Shown: positions 34,596 to 46,840, counted from the stretch's first letter. The stretch is 64,000 nucleotides of DNA from Voacanga thouarsii (GCA_026120185.1 JANUWF010001176.1:6395501-6459500), one strand, 5' to 3'. Numbers and translations are program-made. Notes: generated by a model from the letters alone, not told the origin.

Positions 34596-35320
34596 CTTCT
34601 TAGATTGTTGAATCTTTCTTCAGCCAAAGGTTTTGTAAAGATATCAACAAGTTGTTCATTAGTTGAAATATATTCAACACACACCCTTTAAGCACATGAT
34701 CACGGATAAAATGATGTTTAACTTCTATATGCTTTGTCCTAGAATGTTGAACAGAACTTTTTGTTAGATTGATAGCACTTGTATTGTCACATAATATAGA
34801 TACGCAATTAAAGTTAAGACCAAACAATGTATTTTTCATCCACAAAATTTGTGCGCAATAACTGCCGGCTACAATATATTCAGCCTCGGTTGTGGATAAG
34901 GATACACAAGCTTGCCTTTTGCTGTGCCATGACACTAGAAAGTGTCCAAGAAATTGACAATGGCCACTTGTGCTTTTTCTTTCCACTTTGTAGCCCACAT
35001 AATCTGCATCAGTGTATCCTATTAGATCAAATGTGTTAGTGTGAGGATACCATAAGTCATAATCATATGTGTCAATTAGATATCTAAGGATGCATTTTAC
35101 TGTACATAGGCAATTTCTTTGGACATGATTGAAAACAAGCACAAAGACACACTAAAAACATAATGTCAGGTCGGTTAATAGTAAGATAGAGTAAGCTTCC
35201 AATTATACATCTATACTTATATTCATCTACCTTCTTACCCTTTTCATCTTGGTCAAGTTTTATAAAAGTACTCACAGGTGTGCAGATTTCTTTGGTTTCG
35301 TTCATACCAAACCTTTTGAG
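34596..35320 (-). pseudogene. RNase H of C pol
   Basis: The minus-strand motifs are: YRCIIGSLLYLTINRPDIMF hinge, a frameshift near 35100, IGYTDADYVGYKVERKSTSG, WHSKRQACVSLSTTEAEY, LCDNTSAINLTKSSVQHS, RTKHIEVKHHFIRDHVLKG. The TKHIEVK stretch lost in A is present. A frameshift near 34670 spoils the terminal TKPLAE box. Catalytic acidic residues are encoded. Confidence 0.87.
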
Positions 35321-36012
35321 CTACTCCATGGCATACTTAGCTTGATTTATGAAAATTCCATCCTTGGTTTGCTTAATTTGCAACCCGATAAAGAAGTTTA
35401 ATTCTCTCATCATGCTCATTTTAAATTCTTGCTGCATTGTCTTAGCAAACATCTTGCACAAAGAGTTGTTAGTAGCACCAAAAATAATAACATCTACATA
35501 AATTTGAACAATAAGTAGATCATCGAATTTATCAGATTTAATGAACAAAGTGGTATCGATCAAGCCTCTTGAAAAATCTTTTGAAATTAAGAATCCACTA
35601 AGCCTCTCATACCAAGCTCATGAATCATGTTTTAACCCATAAAGAGCCTTAGAAAGTTTGAAAATATGATTTAAAAAATGTTCATGAATAAAACCAAGAG
35701 GTTGTTCAACATATACTTCTTCCTTAATAAAACCATTTAGAAATTCACTCTTAACATCCATTGATAGAGCATGAAATTTTTTAACGAAGCAAAAGCAAGA
35801 AGCATTCTTATAGATTCTAATCTAGCAACGGGAGCAAATGTCTCATCATAATCAATGCCTTCTTCTTGATTGAATCCTTGGGTGACCAAGCTAGCCTTAT
35901 TTCTAATCATAGCTCCATTTTCATCAAGTTTATTTCTAAATACCCACTTGGTACCAATAATCGGACGATCAAGTGGTCTAGAAACAAGTTTTCAAACTTG
36001 ATTTCTTTCAAA
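35321..36012 (-). pseudogene. Reverse transcriptase of C pol
   Basis: It is equivalent to A 15096-15781. ALYGLKQ is seen near 35650, and the catalytic box reads QIYVDVIIFGATNN (about 35505-35465), so the second Asp of YVDD has become Val and polymerase activity should be lost. A frameshift near 35780 and stops near 35320 and 35620 add to this. The neighbouring text ARLVTQGFNQEEGIDYDETF is kept near 35890-35830. Confidence 0.87.
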
Positions 36013-36484
36013 TTGGTTTAATTCTTCTTGCATAGCAATAATCTAAAATTCATCATGCAGTGCTACATCAATACAATTAGGTTCTATATTTGAGAGAAGA
36101 CCAAAGTAATCTATGAAATACCGTCCAGTTTTAACTCCATAGCTTGGATCTCTAATGATTTGTTCTTTGGGATAACTTGTTTTGTATTTCCAATCCTTTG
36201 GTAATTGTTGATCCGTAGAATCTTCAGTTTGTTCCTTTCCTTATTCAGCTTGTTGTTCTTCAATTTCTTCTTCTTTTGCATGAGTATCTAGTGGTGGAGC
36301 TTTAAGTTGGTCTTTTCTTACTTCCTTTGAACCTCCTACATCATCTTCATCTTTCATTGAAGCATAAATGTTAGATTCATCAAACACAACATATACGGAT
36401 TCTTCCACACATAGAGTTCTTTTATTGTACACTCTATATGTCTTTTTATTGGAAGAGTATCCAAGAAATATGGCATCATCGGAT
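36013..36484 (-). pseudogene. Integrase of C, C-terminal part
   Basis: The minus strand gives SFNKKTYRVYNKRTLCVEES, the Gln/Glu-rich linker EEEIEEQQAE and the LIPRPLD-like end that leads into RT. L2 separates it from the core at 37267. CGGAT (36480-36484) is the left target duplication of L2. Confidence 0.82.
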
Positions 36485-37266
36485 TGTTAGGTATCTCATG
36501 CATATTATATACGGCGCAACGGAAAAATAAAAAAAGATACCATCCCAAGATCCACATATGTGTGGAAAACAAGACATAAAGAGAACAAAGGTAACAGCTT
36601 TACCTTTCTTCGAGCGTCTGAAAAACAAAATTTTTCTTCTTCAAGTCTGAAGCGCGATCCAACAATCCTCTTGATCAAACACCACGAGAGTTGAATGTCC
36701 AACCACTATAATTACAGTATGTAATTATCTCTAATAGAAATTCACACGGAGGATCACACTCAAGCACCAAGATTTTTTTATGCTAGCAGAAAAACAACAA
36801 TGGCAGCTAGGGTTTGATGAAAATCAAATGAGAGAGATTATATTATTGGCACTAAATAGTTATCCATGTGATTATCTCATAGTCAGGTCATCCAATATAC
36901 TTGTTCTATTAATAAGCATTCACGTGTTAACTTTGAGTATCTCAATACTCACGGACATGAGAATCACCGCCTGATCAAATTAGGAAGTCTAACACATGCT
37001 AGTCTTAATGCATTAATGATGTCCAGTCTCATTAATGCTACAACTAGGGACTATTTAAGTACTAACACTATACAGTGTAATAGGAATCTCATATCATGAT
37101 CTTTGTCATGATTTCCTTAACACAGTGTTGTACTAGAGACTTTATCTAATAGTTATTTTACCCAAAAGTAAACAAAAGAAAGTGTAAGATAAATAATGCC
37201 TTTTATTAAAATAAAATGTGTTATATACAACGTACAAGTGATTGTCTCTAGGGCATAACACTAACA
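36485..37266 (-). mobile_element. Solo LTR L2 (D-type, internally deleted)
   Basis: This is a 782-bp relative of L1 in opposite orientation. It starts TGTTAGGTATCTCA and ends CACTAACA, flanked by CGGAT (36480-36484) and CGAAT (37267-37271), a duplication with one mismatch. Comparison with L1 shows a gap of about 1 kb near 36840, between 'gagagagatt' and 'atattattggcac', just where L1 has its CT microsatellite and the AT-rich part beyond. Confidence 0.82.
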
Positions 37267-38010
37267 CGAATTTGCTATCAAATTTTCCCAGATTATCTTG
37301 AGTATTAAGGACAAAACATTTGTAACCAAACACTTTAAAATAAGAGATTAATGGAGTTTTGTCAAATATAAGTTCAAAAGGTATTTTTCTCAAAAACGAT
37401 CTCAACATAACTCAGTTTACTATATAGCAAGTTGTATTAACAGCTTCAACCTAAAAGTATTTTGGAATGGCGTTTTTACAAAGTATAGATCTAGCCATTT
37501 TTTGCAAAGTTCAATTTTTCCTCTCAATAACACCATTTTGTTGAGGTGTTTTGGCTGCTGAAAAATTGTGAAATACTCTATTTTCATTACAAAAGTGTGT
37601 AAATTTATTATTGTAAAATTCTTTACCATTATCACTTCTAATTGAAATTAGTTTGCATCCAATAAAGTTTTGGACGCATTTGATCAATTTCAAAAATTCA
37701 GAAAAGGCTTCATCATTTTGTCTAAAAAATAAAGTCCAAGTAAATCTAGAGAAATCATCAACTAGCATATATGCATACTTTTTACCGCTGAGACTAACAA
37801 TCCTCATTGGTCCAAACAAATCCATATGAATTAATTCAAGAGGTTTTGAGGTTGAAATCATTTTATTGGGTTTAAAGAAAGTTTTGATTTATTTTTTAAA
37901 TTGGCATGTATCACAAATTTTGTTTTTATCAAACTTCATTTTGGGCAATCCTCTAACAAGCTCTTTTGAGGACAATTTGTTTAGCAAATCAAAAGATACA
38001 CGACCTAATC
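37267..38010 (-). pseudogene. Integrase of C, core
   Basis: This is the minus-strand pre-integrase zinc region (YLWHRRLGRVSF, CDTCQF near 37910) followed by the catalytic core: HMDLFGPMRIVSLSG (first Asp), DDFSRFTWTLF, ISIRSDNGKEF (second Asp), QQNGVIERKN (Glu). All three catalytic residues are present in one uninterrupted stretch (37861-37511), better kept than in A. A stop at about 37508 and a further break near 37420 follow, then ISYFKVFGYKCFVLN up to L2. Confidence 0.88.
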
Positions 38011-38455
38011 TTCTATGCCAAAGATAACAATTATTGTCATGTACGGAGAGGCATCTAATACCATAAGTTATAAGGTCATTTAGATAGAATACACACACAT
38101 TTCCAGCATGGTTGGCAACAAAGATTGTTTCAAGATTTGAGCTATCCATGATAGAATAAGAATCCTTTTCAAAAATGACTTTGCAGCCATTATCACATAG
38201 TTGGCTAATGCTAAGCAAATTATATTTCAAATCATCTATTAATAATACTTGCTTTATAATGGTTGAAGAACTTTTACCAATGTTAACAATGCCAAAAATC
38301 TTTCCTTTCTTCTTATCTCCAAAAGTAACGAATCCTTCATTTGTAGTATGTACATCTTCTAACAAGGCTGTGTCTCCAGTCATGTATCTTGAACAACCGC
38401 TTTCCAAGAACAACTTGGTGAAGCTCATTTTCTCCAAAGAATGTGCCTATACATG
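38011..38455 (-). pseudogene. Protease of C pol
   Basis: It is uninterrupted from 38437: FLESGCSRYMTGD (catalytic D-S-G reads E-S-G), FVTFGDKKKGKIFGIVNIG, LLIDDLKYNLLSISQLCDNG, VIFEKDSYSIMDSS. It continues without a stop into the pre-integrase zinc region, showing that the A-family pol is one frame. The Asp to Glu change in the active site argues against function. Confidence 0.84.
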
Positions 38456-40208
38456 AGAAGTGATTTTTGGTACCCACACTTTCTTGGGTCCATGGGGGTT
38501 AATAGCATTTCCTTTGATTTTCCAAAAATTTATTCCACTGGATTCCACTTTTCTTTTAGTAAGACATCTTGATGCTATGTGTCCCGATTTTTCACAATAT
38601 GTGCATACTTTGTGTGTCGTGTAACATGAGACAGCTTTAACAAATTAAGGCTTGTGAATTTTGTCCTTATTCTCATGTCTATATTCTAAGCCATTTCGAT
38701 TTCCAGCTTGATGTTGAGTCCTAAATAATTTTTCCAGGTTGTTTTTCCCATTTGTGAATTTTTCAATACATGTGGTAAGGTCATTGACTCTATTTTTCAT
38801 ATCATCAAAAGTGTTAACCATACTTCAAGAATTTGAATTCTATCATACAAATTTCTATTTTCTAGAGATACCTACTGTAAAGTAGTCATGATCACATCTT
38901 TTTTAATAATAGCACTTATGTGTGACTCAAGAGACATTTTGTTCTCACTTAACAACTTTTCGTTTTCATTTAACAAATAATTAATCTTCAATTTCATCTG
39001 GACAGTTTTTTTAATTCAGGGAACATATCAATTAACAACTCATTTAGATCATCATACTTTTCAATCATAGATATAAGTGAATTAGACATGAAATTAGTGG
39101 TAGTAGAGCTTACCTCATTTTCCATGGCCATGAAGCATATATTGGCAGTTTCATTCTCAGAATCTTCTTCTTCAAACTCAATCCTATTTAGGTCCTAAGT
39201 CCCCATCATTCCTTTACTTTTCTTTGCCTTCAACTCCTTCTTCTTTTTAAGCATTATGCCTTCCTTTCTTTTTGCAACTGGACAATCAACAATAAAGTGT
39301 TCAGTGCTTTTGCATTCATAACATTGAGGCTTGAACGCTGAGGATTGTCTTTTCCTTTTTGTGAACTTCTTTCCTCTTTTGAAGTTTTCTTTGTTGAACA
39401 TCCTTCTAAATTTCTTTGCTATCATTGTCAGATCATCATTGTCTACTTCCATTTCATCACTACTGTCAGATTGACTAATTTCTTCATCCTCTTTTTTAGC
39501 TTTCAATGCTATTCCCTTTTTACTTTTATCATAATCATCGGATTTTTAAAATCTCTTGAGTTTCATTTCAAGTGTTAGAAGAGAGCTGATCAGCTCTTCG
39601 GTTGGTAAGGATTTTAAATCCTTATATTCTTCTACGGCAAGAGTTTTAGGCTACCAGCTTTTAGGTAATGCATCTAGAATTTTTTGATTTTGTTCCCCAA
39701 GGGAATAAACCTTCCCATAGTCTTTAAGACCATTTGTGATATTTGTGAATCTAGTAAACATATCAGTAATGCTTTCATTTGGCTTCATTGTGAATAATTC
39801 ATAATCATGAATTAGAAGCCCCAATTTGGATTCCTTAACTTGGATTGTCCCCTCATGGGTGACCTCGAGTAATTTTCACATGTCATGGGCTGAATCACAA
39901 CCACTAACTCGATTATATTCAGTTGCATCCAGTGCACAGTATAAGATGTTCATAGCCTGAAAATTCAATGTCATCTTAGCATTGTCTTCAATATTAAAAT
40001 CGTCATTTTGTTTAGGCATTTTTACGCCATCAACAACTTTTAATGGAATAAAAAGGCCTTTCTCTATCAAATTCCACAACTCAAAGTTGATTGAGCACAC
40101 ATAGATTTTCATTCTATTTTTTCAGAATGTGTAATTATTTCCATTGAACAAAGGAGATCGATTTGTTGAAGATCGTTCAACATATGGAAGAGATGATGAG
40201 CTTGCCAT
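38456..40208 (-). pseudogene. gag of C
   Basis: The frame opens at ATG 40208-40206 (MASSSSLPYV-like). NRMKIYVCSINFELWNLIEK and the ALDATEYNRVSGCDSAHDM stretch match A. Stops: TGA in NYTF[stop]KN near 40120 (A has TAG) and TGA after HDM at about 39876, identical to the one in A. The knuckle CYECKSTEHFIVDC (near 39330-39290) is perfect CCHC. Downstream the Lys/Glu-rich half carries further stops, and a second Cys cluster lies near 38610-38570. UBN2-type Gag; would form the particle. Confidence 0.86.
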
Positions 40209-40254
40209 AAGGCTCTTTCCTACAAGGTTGTTAAACCAAAAATATGTAGATCAA

Positions 40255-40266
40255 GCTCTAATACTA
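40255..40266 (-). other. Primer binding site of C
   Basis: On the minus strand TAGTATTAGAGC lies two bases after the 5' LTR. It is the A-type Met-tRNA site with one more change. Confidence 0.82.
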
Positions 40267-40268
40267 AA

Positions 40269-43127
40269 TGAAAAACCTTAGAGAGGGGTGAATAAGGTTT
40301 TTGGCAAACTAAAAATTTCAAGAGTCTATTATACGGAATATTAATGTTCTTCAAGTTTCTTGGACCAACTTCATAGCAACAGAGAAAGCTATCCAAGGAA
40401 ACTTTGAAAAATATCCAGATTCAGACTAAGATAAGAACAATGTAGTTAATGTTATATGTAGAGAAATGAGATACAAAATGTATAGTGGTTCGATCTACCA
40501 AGATCTACATCCACTACCTTAAGTTCACACTTAAGGATTTTCAACTAGATTTCATTTACCCAACTTAATGGAATCAATTTGCACCAAATATAAGAGAGGA
40601 TCACCACACTTAGTTTTCCAAAACCTCTCAATCAACTAATTAAATTAAGGTTCACCCCAAATGGATTTTACACCATAACCTTGTTGTAGAATTTCTAAAT
40701 TAATTAAACAAATTAAACGCAGCGAAAAATAGCAAGAAATCCAAGCCATGGATCACGGGTTTGCAGTAGAAACGGGAAAAAGAGAAGATCACTCTTATTA
40801 CCTCTCAAAGCCGGAATTTAAATTTTTCTTGTTCCAAGAACGCAGGCGCGATCCAGATCATAAAACCAGTTCACAGCAGCTCAACTGAAGTCCAAGAAAG
40901 AACTCCCTCTAATGATAATCCACATAAGGTCGAACGCTCACAATCTCACAATTCTATGCTAGTAGAATTTAGAAGGTTAGGGTTTGATTAATAAGAGAGA
41001 GACGGCTAGGGTTTGATCAAGAGAGAGGCAGAGAAACGATTTCTCTGTTATTGCGTGAATAGTCTGTATCTCTTACCCTAAGGAAACCGTTTCCTTATAT
41101 TTATAGATTTATAATTATCGTAAATTACAACTTAGTCCTTCAACGTCCAATTGTCAACAAATTGGTCCTTGAAGTTTACTTAATTACAATTAGATCCCAT
41201 GAATTATAACAAACTTATAATTCACCTATAAATATATTCCCTTCTCTTAATTAACCCCACAATATTATCAAATAATATATTTGAGCATTCAAACCTTTAT
41301 TGTGTGTGACCCATTAGGTTTCCTAGTCTTATTGGTAGTATAATATGAATTAATTCTAACAATATTAGAATTAATAATCCTTAATAAAACAAAGGATCAA
41401 ATTTATTAATTCTCTAATTAATAAATCCATATTTAGCATATCAAGAGCGACATCTAGCAATGACTCTTGACCACCTAAAAGTCCAGAAAGTCAAGTGGCT
41501 TGACATGAACCTTTCAATAGCAAATTATGAGTGTAATAAAATCCTTTCACCATACAATATCTCATTCGGTCTAGAGCATGGAATTAGTGCCAACTCCCTC
41601 CAGAATATTATTAATTCTGGCCCGAATATTTTAGTACTTGTTCAAGAAATCCATTACTCGATATGTGTATCAATTGGAACCATTTCTATCACATAGTCGC
41701 CTTGGCCAAGGACTTCATGAGTAATAATTTCTACAAGTGGCCTTGAGATATACTCTCCTACTATTAGGAGTGGTGAATCCTTTATAGACTTTCTCAACTT
41801 CTTTCGTTTACTTTACGTTGTACCCAATATCCATCCCATAGGCAATCCTAGATAAGACTCCAAAGATTAGAATCAAAGTACAACGCTCGTTAAACAAAGT
41901 ACCTTGGAGATCTCAAGTCTAAGGATATTTGCACACTTGCTATAATGAGATTCTATCACTGGCACTAAATAGTTATCCAAGTGATTATCTCGTAGCTAGG
42001 TCATCCAATGAACTTGTTCCAAAACAAGCATCCACACGTTAATCCTGATACTCACGGATATGAGAACCACCGCTTGATCCAATCAAGAGATATAATATGT
42101 GCCAATCTTGGCGTATTAATAATGTCTCATCTTATTAATACTATGACTGGGGATTATTTAAGTACAAACACTGCATAGTGTAGTAGAAATTTCACATCAT
42201 GATCTCTATCATGATTTCCTTAACACTGTGTTGTACTAGAGACTTTATCTAACGGTTTGTACACACATTTAGATATAACAATCAAACTGAAAGATAAAGA
42301 ATGCCTCTTATTAATTTAATATGCAATATACATGGTACAAGTGATTGCCTCTAGAGCACAACACTAACACTTGTTGTATAAAAGAGATTGAATATCAATG
42401 GAACAGTGACAGCTCACTTGCTCGAGCAGATATGCACCAAGGAAAAAACACAAACACTTTTATCTTTTAGACAAAATTTGAATTCACTTTGAAACACTTT
42501 GACAAAGAAGATTTTTGTTTTCTATAGAGAAAGAGTGTTTCTTAGAAGAATACCACAAAAATCTTATATCAAATTAAGTTTAGAAGCTTTATATAGAGAT
42601 ATAATGTGAAGTATCAACGGCTATAATTTTACTGTCAAATTTACCTGCATTTTGGACTTAAGTTTTGAACGACGATGCATCCAAAAGATAAGTCCAAAAT
42701 GACACTTTTTCAAGTAGAAATGATTTGACACAGTTTACAAGATTTTGGACAAATCTTTTGGATGCATAATCATCCAAACTACTCAATCTAAAATTCTAAG
42801 ATTTAAAACTTTGAAATCTTTTTCTTTGTGTGCTTCAAGGTAGAAATAAATTGAATTATAAGGTAAAAAGACATAGAAATTAATAAGAAATACCTTAATA
42901 ACAATTCTTAGTCTAAAGTTCTTCTAAAAGGACTTCTTGGTATACAATCTCATAAGCTTGAAATTCATTTTGATCATCTATTCTTGAATTCTATTGCTCA
43001 AGAGTTACTTAGCAATCTTATTTGAATGCCTTAGAAGAACTGAAGTCAAATATGTCCTATCACATATAAATCATACACGTTAGTCCACATCAATGTTTGT
43101 TATAGAAGAAAGCCTTTAAGGCTAACA
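40269..43127 (-). repeat. 5' LTR of C, split by L3
   Basis: The LTR spans 40269-40684 and 42370-43127 around L3, about 1.17 kb without it and the duplicated CTTGT. On the minus strand it begins TGTTAGCC (43127) and ends TTTTTCA (40269). The TATA string is near 42590. The LTR part next to 43100 has lost a few bases relative to the other copies. Confidence 0.9.
40685..42369 (-). mobile_element. Solo LTR L3 (D-type copia LTR)
   Basis: It is flanked by a perfect CTTGT duplication (40680-40684 and 42370-42374) in the 5' LTR of C. It begins TGTAGAATTTC and ends CACTAACA. 1685 bp, no coding domain. Right-hand text (for example 'gattgcctctagagcacaac') is shared with L1, L2 and the D LTR in the corresponding orientation; the left end differs from L1 and L2, so at least two LTR subfamilies are present. 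Confidence 0.85.
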
Positions 43128-43393
43128 GTCGTCATCTCCATAAGCTTGTAAATAATTTCTAATCATATCTAACCTAGGTAATCTATTTATATAAATTCCT
43201 AATGGAGAAATCTCAAGTTACATTTGAAGGGAATTAGATAAGAAAAGAAGTTATACAATAATTATAGAGAAAGGTAAGACACATATGCCCTATTTATTTA
43301 AAAACAAAGTGATAAATATGCATGTAAAAAAATTAAATTGGTCTATAGTCCATAACTAAGTCATCATGCCAAAACATACTCAAGCATAATAAA
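43128..43393 (-). other. 5' leader of D, segment 2
   Basis: No gene. This AT-rich stretch sits between C and F2 and ends in ATAAA (43389-43393), the F2 target duplication. It is assigned to the D leader because D's gag is on one side of C and D's primer site on the other side of F2. Confidence 0.5.
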
Positions 43394-45035
43394 TGTAACA
43401 CCTCATCTTCTTACTCCCGATTTGCTACTACCTGTAATGGGATGAGAATTTATATTAACAGTCAGAACAAAAGTTGATCGGTATAATGAGACGAATACTT
43501 TGGTAAAATAAAGTTTTGTTGGAACCTGGATATAATTATTGGATTTGTTCTACCTGTACCCTAAATTTTGATCAAGTTGGACTGCATTTTGACTTCATTT
43601 GACCAAGCTTAATTAAGCTTATCTTGATTTGAGTAAGTTAACCATGGTTGATTATGCATGGCCATGCAAGATTAGAAAATATCTATTAATTCTTGAGAAT
43701 TCTAGGAATTTCTACACTTCATCACCATATGGACCAATGAAAACTCACCAAGTGTTAATTCTATGAATGGTTACAAGAACATTCATGCAAGAACTTTCTA
43801 AAGAATTCCATAGAACTCTTGAATATTCTAAAGAACACTTAAGTAGCTAAGTGGACCAATCAAGGGCTTCCAAATGTTAAGGCCATTTAATGCACCTTTG
43901 ACTTGAAGACCATATTCCTCTATATATAGGCCACGAAGGCCAACTAAAATAGCTTTAGATAGTCAGAATTTTGGAGCAAACAAGAGAGAAAAGAGAGAAG
44001 CGAAAAGAGAGAAGAGAAAAGAAAAGGAAATAGAGAAGAAAGAGAGAGAGAAACCAGAAATAGAGAGGAGAGAAAGAGAGAGAGAGAAAAGCAAGAAGAT
44101 GCTTGGACTGTTCAGCCTTCAAACGCAACAAGGAAAAGGTAAATATCTACCTTACTTAAAGTAAAGTTATTATATAAAGCATGGAGATCATTTTGGTATA
44201 TATATTGTGAGAAGTTTATGTGTGAATTATGGAAACTAGTTAGGTGAAGTTGTGTGAAAGCTGTCCTTGTGTACAGAAAATTATGGGAGGTTTTATGTTC
44301 AATAAATCTATAACATTTCTAGATTTGAACAAATCAGGCATATATCTTTGTATCTAAGGATCATAGAGACATTTTAGAATAAATTTTAGGTTAATCGGAT
44401 TTACGGATCAAAAGTTATGCTAAAAATAGTAAAAGGTGCCAAATCAGTAACGGAATTTTACTACTGGATCTTTGTGTTCAAAACTGAATAAAATGGACAA
44501 CAGAATTGATACTCCATGAATTTTAACTTGTAAAGGAATGTCTTAAGGATATTTTACAATTGGTTTGACATCATTTGGATTTGTGGATTAAAAGTTATGG
44601 GCAAAACAACTTAGGGTGTCAAACTGAAAAATTGCAGAATGTTAAGGAAAGAATGAATAGTGAAACTAAGTCAAAACTACTGAGGCTGTTTTTGCCCAGT
44701 ACCATGATACTAGAACCAGAACTCTAAAAATGACCTATATTGAATTAAAGATAAGAGTCTTACAGTCATTTTGGTATATCATGGAGCCAAATCGGAGCTA
44801 TAAATTGAACGTTATGTGTAAAACAAAATAGTGTGTCAAACCAGTGAAATTCCAGAAAGTAGTCCGAAAATGAATGGACTTCAGGGTGACTATTTATGTG
44901 ATTTTGGATAAATTAATTGGGGAAACATGAAGTGAATCCCGTGTTTATGAAGGGAGGAAAGATGTGGAAAAAGGAAAACGAAAGAATTGATCAAACAACG
45001 AAAAATTGATGCGAATGAAAGTTAAACGTTTTCCT

Positions 45036-45150
45036 TGACCGACGGCTAACCATAGGCCTCGTCGGCTAACTGTCGGCCTTATCGGCTAAACGACGGTTGA
45101 ACGTCGGCTAACTGTCGGGCACGTCGGCCGGACGTCGGTTACCCATCGGC
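45036..45150. repeat. Degenerate GTCGGCTA short repeats in F2
   Basis: About ten copies of a CGGCTA / GTCGGC word occur in 115 bases (GACCGACGGCTAACC, CTCGTCGGCTAACTGTCGG, TTATCGGCTAAACGACGG and others). It is CG-rich against an AT-rich background. Confidence 0.8.
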
Positions 45151-45399
45151 TATTTTTTGGCCAAATACGAATTGATCCAAAAACAATGTTTGATGTAGGT
45201 TTAGCGATAAACGGTCAACGGAACTTCGAAAACGGTAGAAACGAAAGTTAAACGGCCATGAACGGAAATGATTGCTTAGGACACGAGGTGAGTCCCTTAG
45301 ATTTCTAAAACTCTTTCTAAAGTTAGTGTGCTTTATTTTTTCATGAAATGCTATATTATATACTGTTTGGGACATTTTATAAAAATATGTTTGGAAATA

Positions 45400-45730
45400 T
45401 TGAATTTAATCCTCTTTTGGAATTAGAATTCTGGATTACTTTAAATGAGTTCCTTTTTGGAATCTGGTATTTGGTAAATGTTCCAAATGTCCTTATTGGA
45501 ATATTTTATGAAAACCTTTGGAACTCGGGTATTCGATAAATGACCGAAATATCCTTATTGGAACTCTTGTAAATATTTTTCAAATCGGGTAAGGGTAAAA
45601 TTACCCGAATACCCTCGAAAAGTCTTTTGGAATCAGGTATTGGTAAAATGACCTGAATACCCTTGAAAATGACTTTTGTGATCGAGTATGGGGAAAATGA
45701 CCTGGAGACTCTTGGAAACATATTTTGATG
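45400..45730. repeat. Degenerate tandem repeat, about 65 bp units, in F2
   Basis: Five diverged units each contain TTGGAATCnGGTATT-GGTAAAATGACCxGAATACCC-type text, with starts near 45412, 45457, 45518, 45585 and 45628. Spacing ranges from about 45 to 70 bp by eye. The units are inverted-repeat-like internally (GGTATT... AATACC). Confidence 0.65.
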
Positions 45731-46840
45731 TGTGAATAGAACCATTTATCTGGTTTCAACATGATTTTGGAAAATTGTTATTTTGCCCCAAAACTATTTT
45801 GATATGAAAATTTTGTGAGATTAGATAACCCTCTGGCCTGATCAGCTAGACGGGGTTGGTGACATTGAGTACTCAGCAAGGACTTTAATCTTTATACTAG
45901 CCCATGTTAGAGATAGACTACTCCAAGTAACCTGATCAGTTCTGGGGATTGTCTTGCTCCAAACAGGGCGACAGGACATTGAGATGAGTCATCCTCGCTA
46001 GCCATTTTGAGCCTGGCAATTGCCTATTGATTATGATGGTGGATTGTTCACATGATACAGGGTGAGTACATTCGGTGTGTTCAATCCCTTGCCACCTCGA
46101 TGGTGATTGACGTCAGGATTAGGACCCCAGACTTATGGTGGCAAGTAAAAGATCCCTAAGTGCAAGGTGAGGTACATTTGTACGCTGCTCACCATTCCGG
46201 CATGACACGGGTGACGTGCTGTAAGGCGCAGTTCCTGGCACAAGAGACCGTGTAGCCAAAGGCAAGGACTGCGGGACTTGCATACAGGCTGACCTTCTGT
46301 TGGAGAAGTGCCTGTGATTGGAAAAAATAGGGCAATAATTTGAAAGTTGAAACTCTGTTTTCCAAAAAATTATTGAGTTCTGAGTACACTCTTCATTAAA
46401 GAGTTTTGGATTCATTTCTAATGAACAAATGATATGTTGTTTCATAAAAGTTTTGTGTACTCTGCTTCTTTAATAAAACATTAGCACACACGGGACTCAC
46501 TAAGTGATTTTTCACTCACACGTGTCTTTTACCTTACCCTTTTGTAGGATTCAAAGTTGAAAGGATCTAAGGATAGAGGACAATACTACAGTGACAGCAG
46601 AATAGATTCAGACGTTTCCCTTTTTGGATAATGTACATTATTACTGAAGTTGAATGGAAACTTTCATGTATGAAATTCTTTATTGTTTGTGCGCACTTAA
46701 CCATCAGTATGTGTTGTTGTATGAATCTGGACTTGCATACTCTGTTGATTTCCGTTATAAAGACCTCTTGTCTGGGTAACTGGACGGAGCGACACCCAGT
46801 GTTGATATGCTTCCGCTGTACTTTTAGTAGGGGTGTTACA

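Larger units (their letters stand above)
28121..43127 (-). mobile_element. Sirevirus-like Ty1/copia retrotransposon C (complete, nested)
   Basis: This is the second copy of the A family, on the minus strand, with LTRs 28121-29273 and 40269-43127. From right to left: primer site, gag, protease, integrase, RT, RNase H, env-like frame, 3' non-coding region and polypurine tract. Three D-type solo LTRs sit in its 5' LTR (L3), integrase (L2) and env-like frame (L1); without them C is about 10.75 kb. Flanks GTTGC (28116-28120) and GTCGT (43128-43132) could be a decayed target duplication but match at only three of five positions. It is inserted in the leader of D. Confidence 0.9.
43394..46840 (+). 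mobile_element. Long solo LTR F2 (Ty3/gypsy type)
   Basis: It is flanked by a perfect ATAAA duplication (43389-43393 and 46841-46845). It starts TGTAACACC and ends GGTGTTACA, so the ends are also a short inverted repeat. 3447 bp without gag, pol or a primer site. A purine-rich GA tract (about 43978-44095) lies about 600 bp from the start; two degenerate repeat arrays follow (45036-45150 and 45400-45730). Like F1 it ends with a GACCTCTTG...GGACGGAGCGACA phrase. It is probably a Tekay/Del-like chromovirus LTR; the lineage is inference. Confidence 0.82.

Noticed and set aside
28116..43132. GTTGC/GTCGT as a confident target duplication of C
   Set aside because: Only three of five bases agree; kept as a possibility only.
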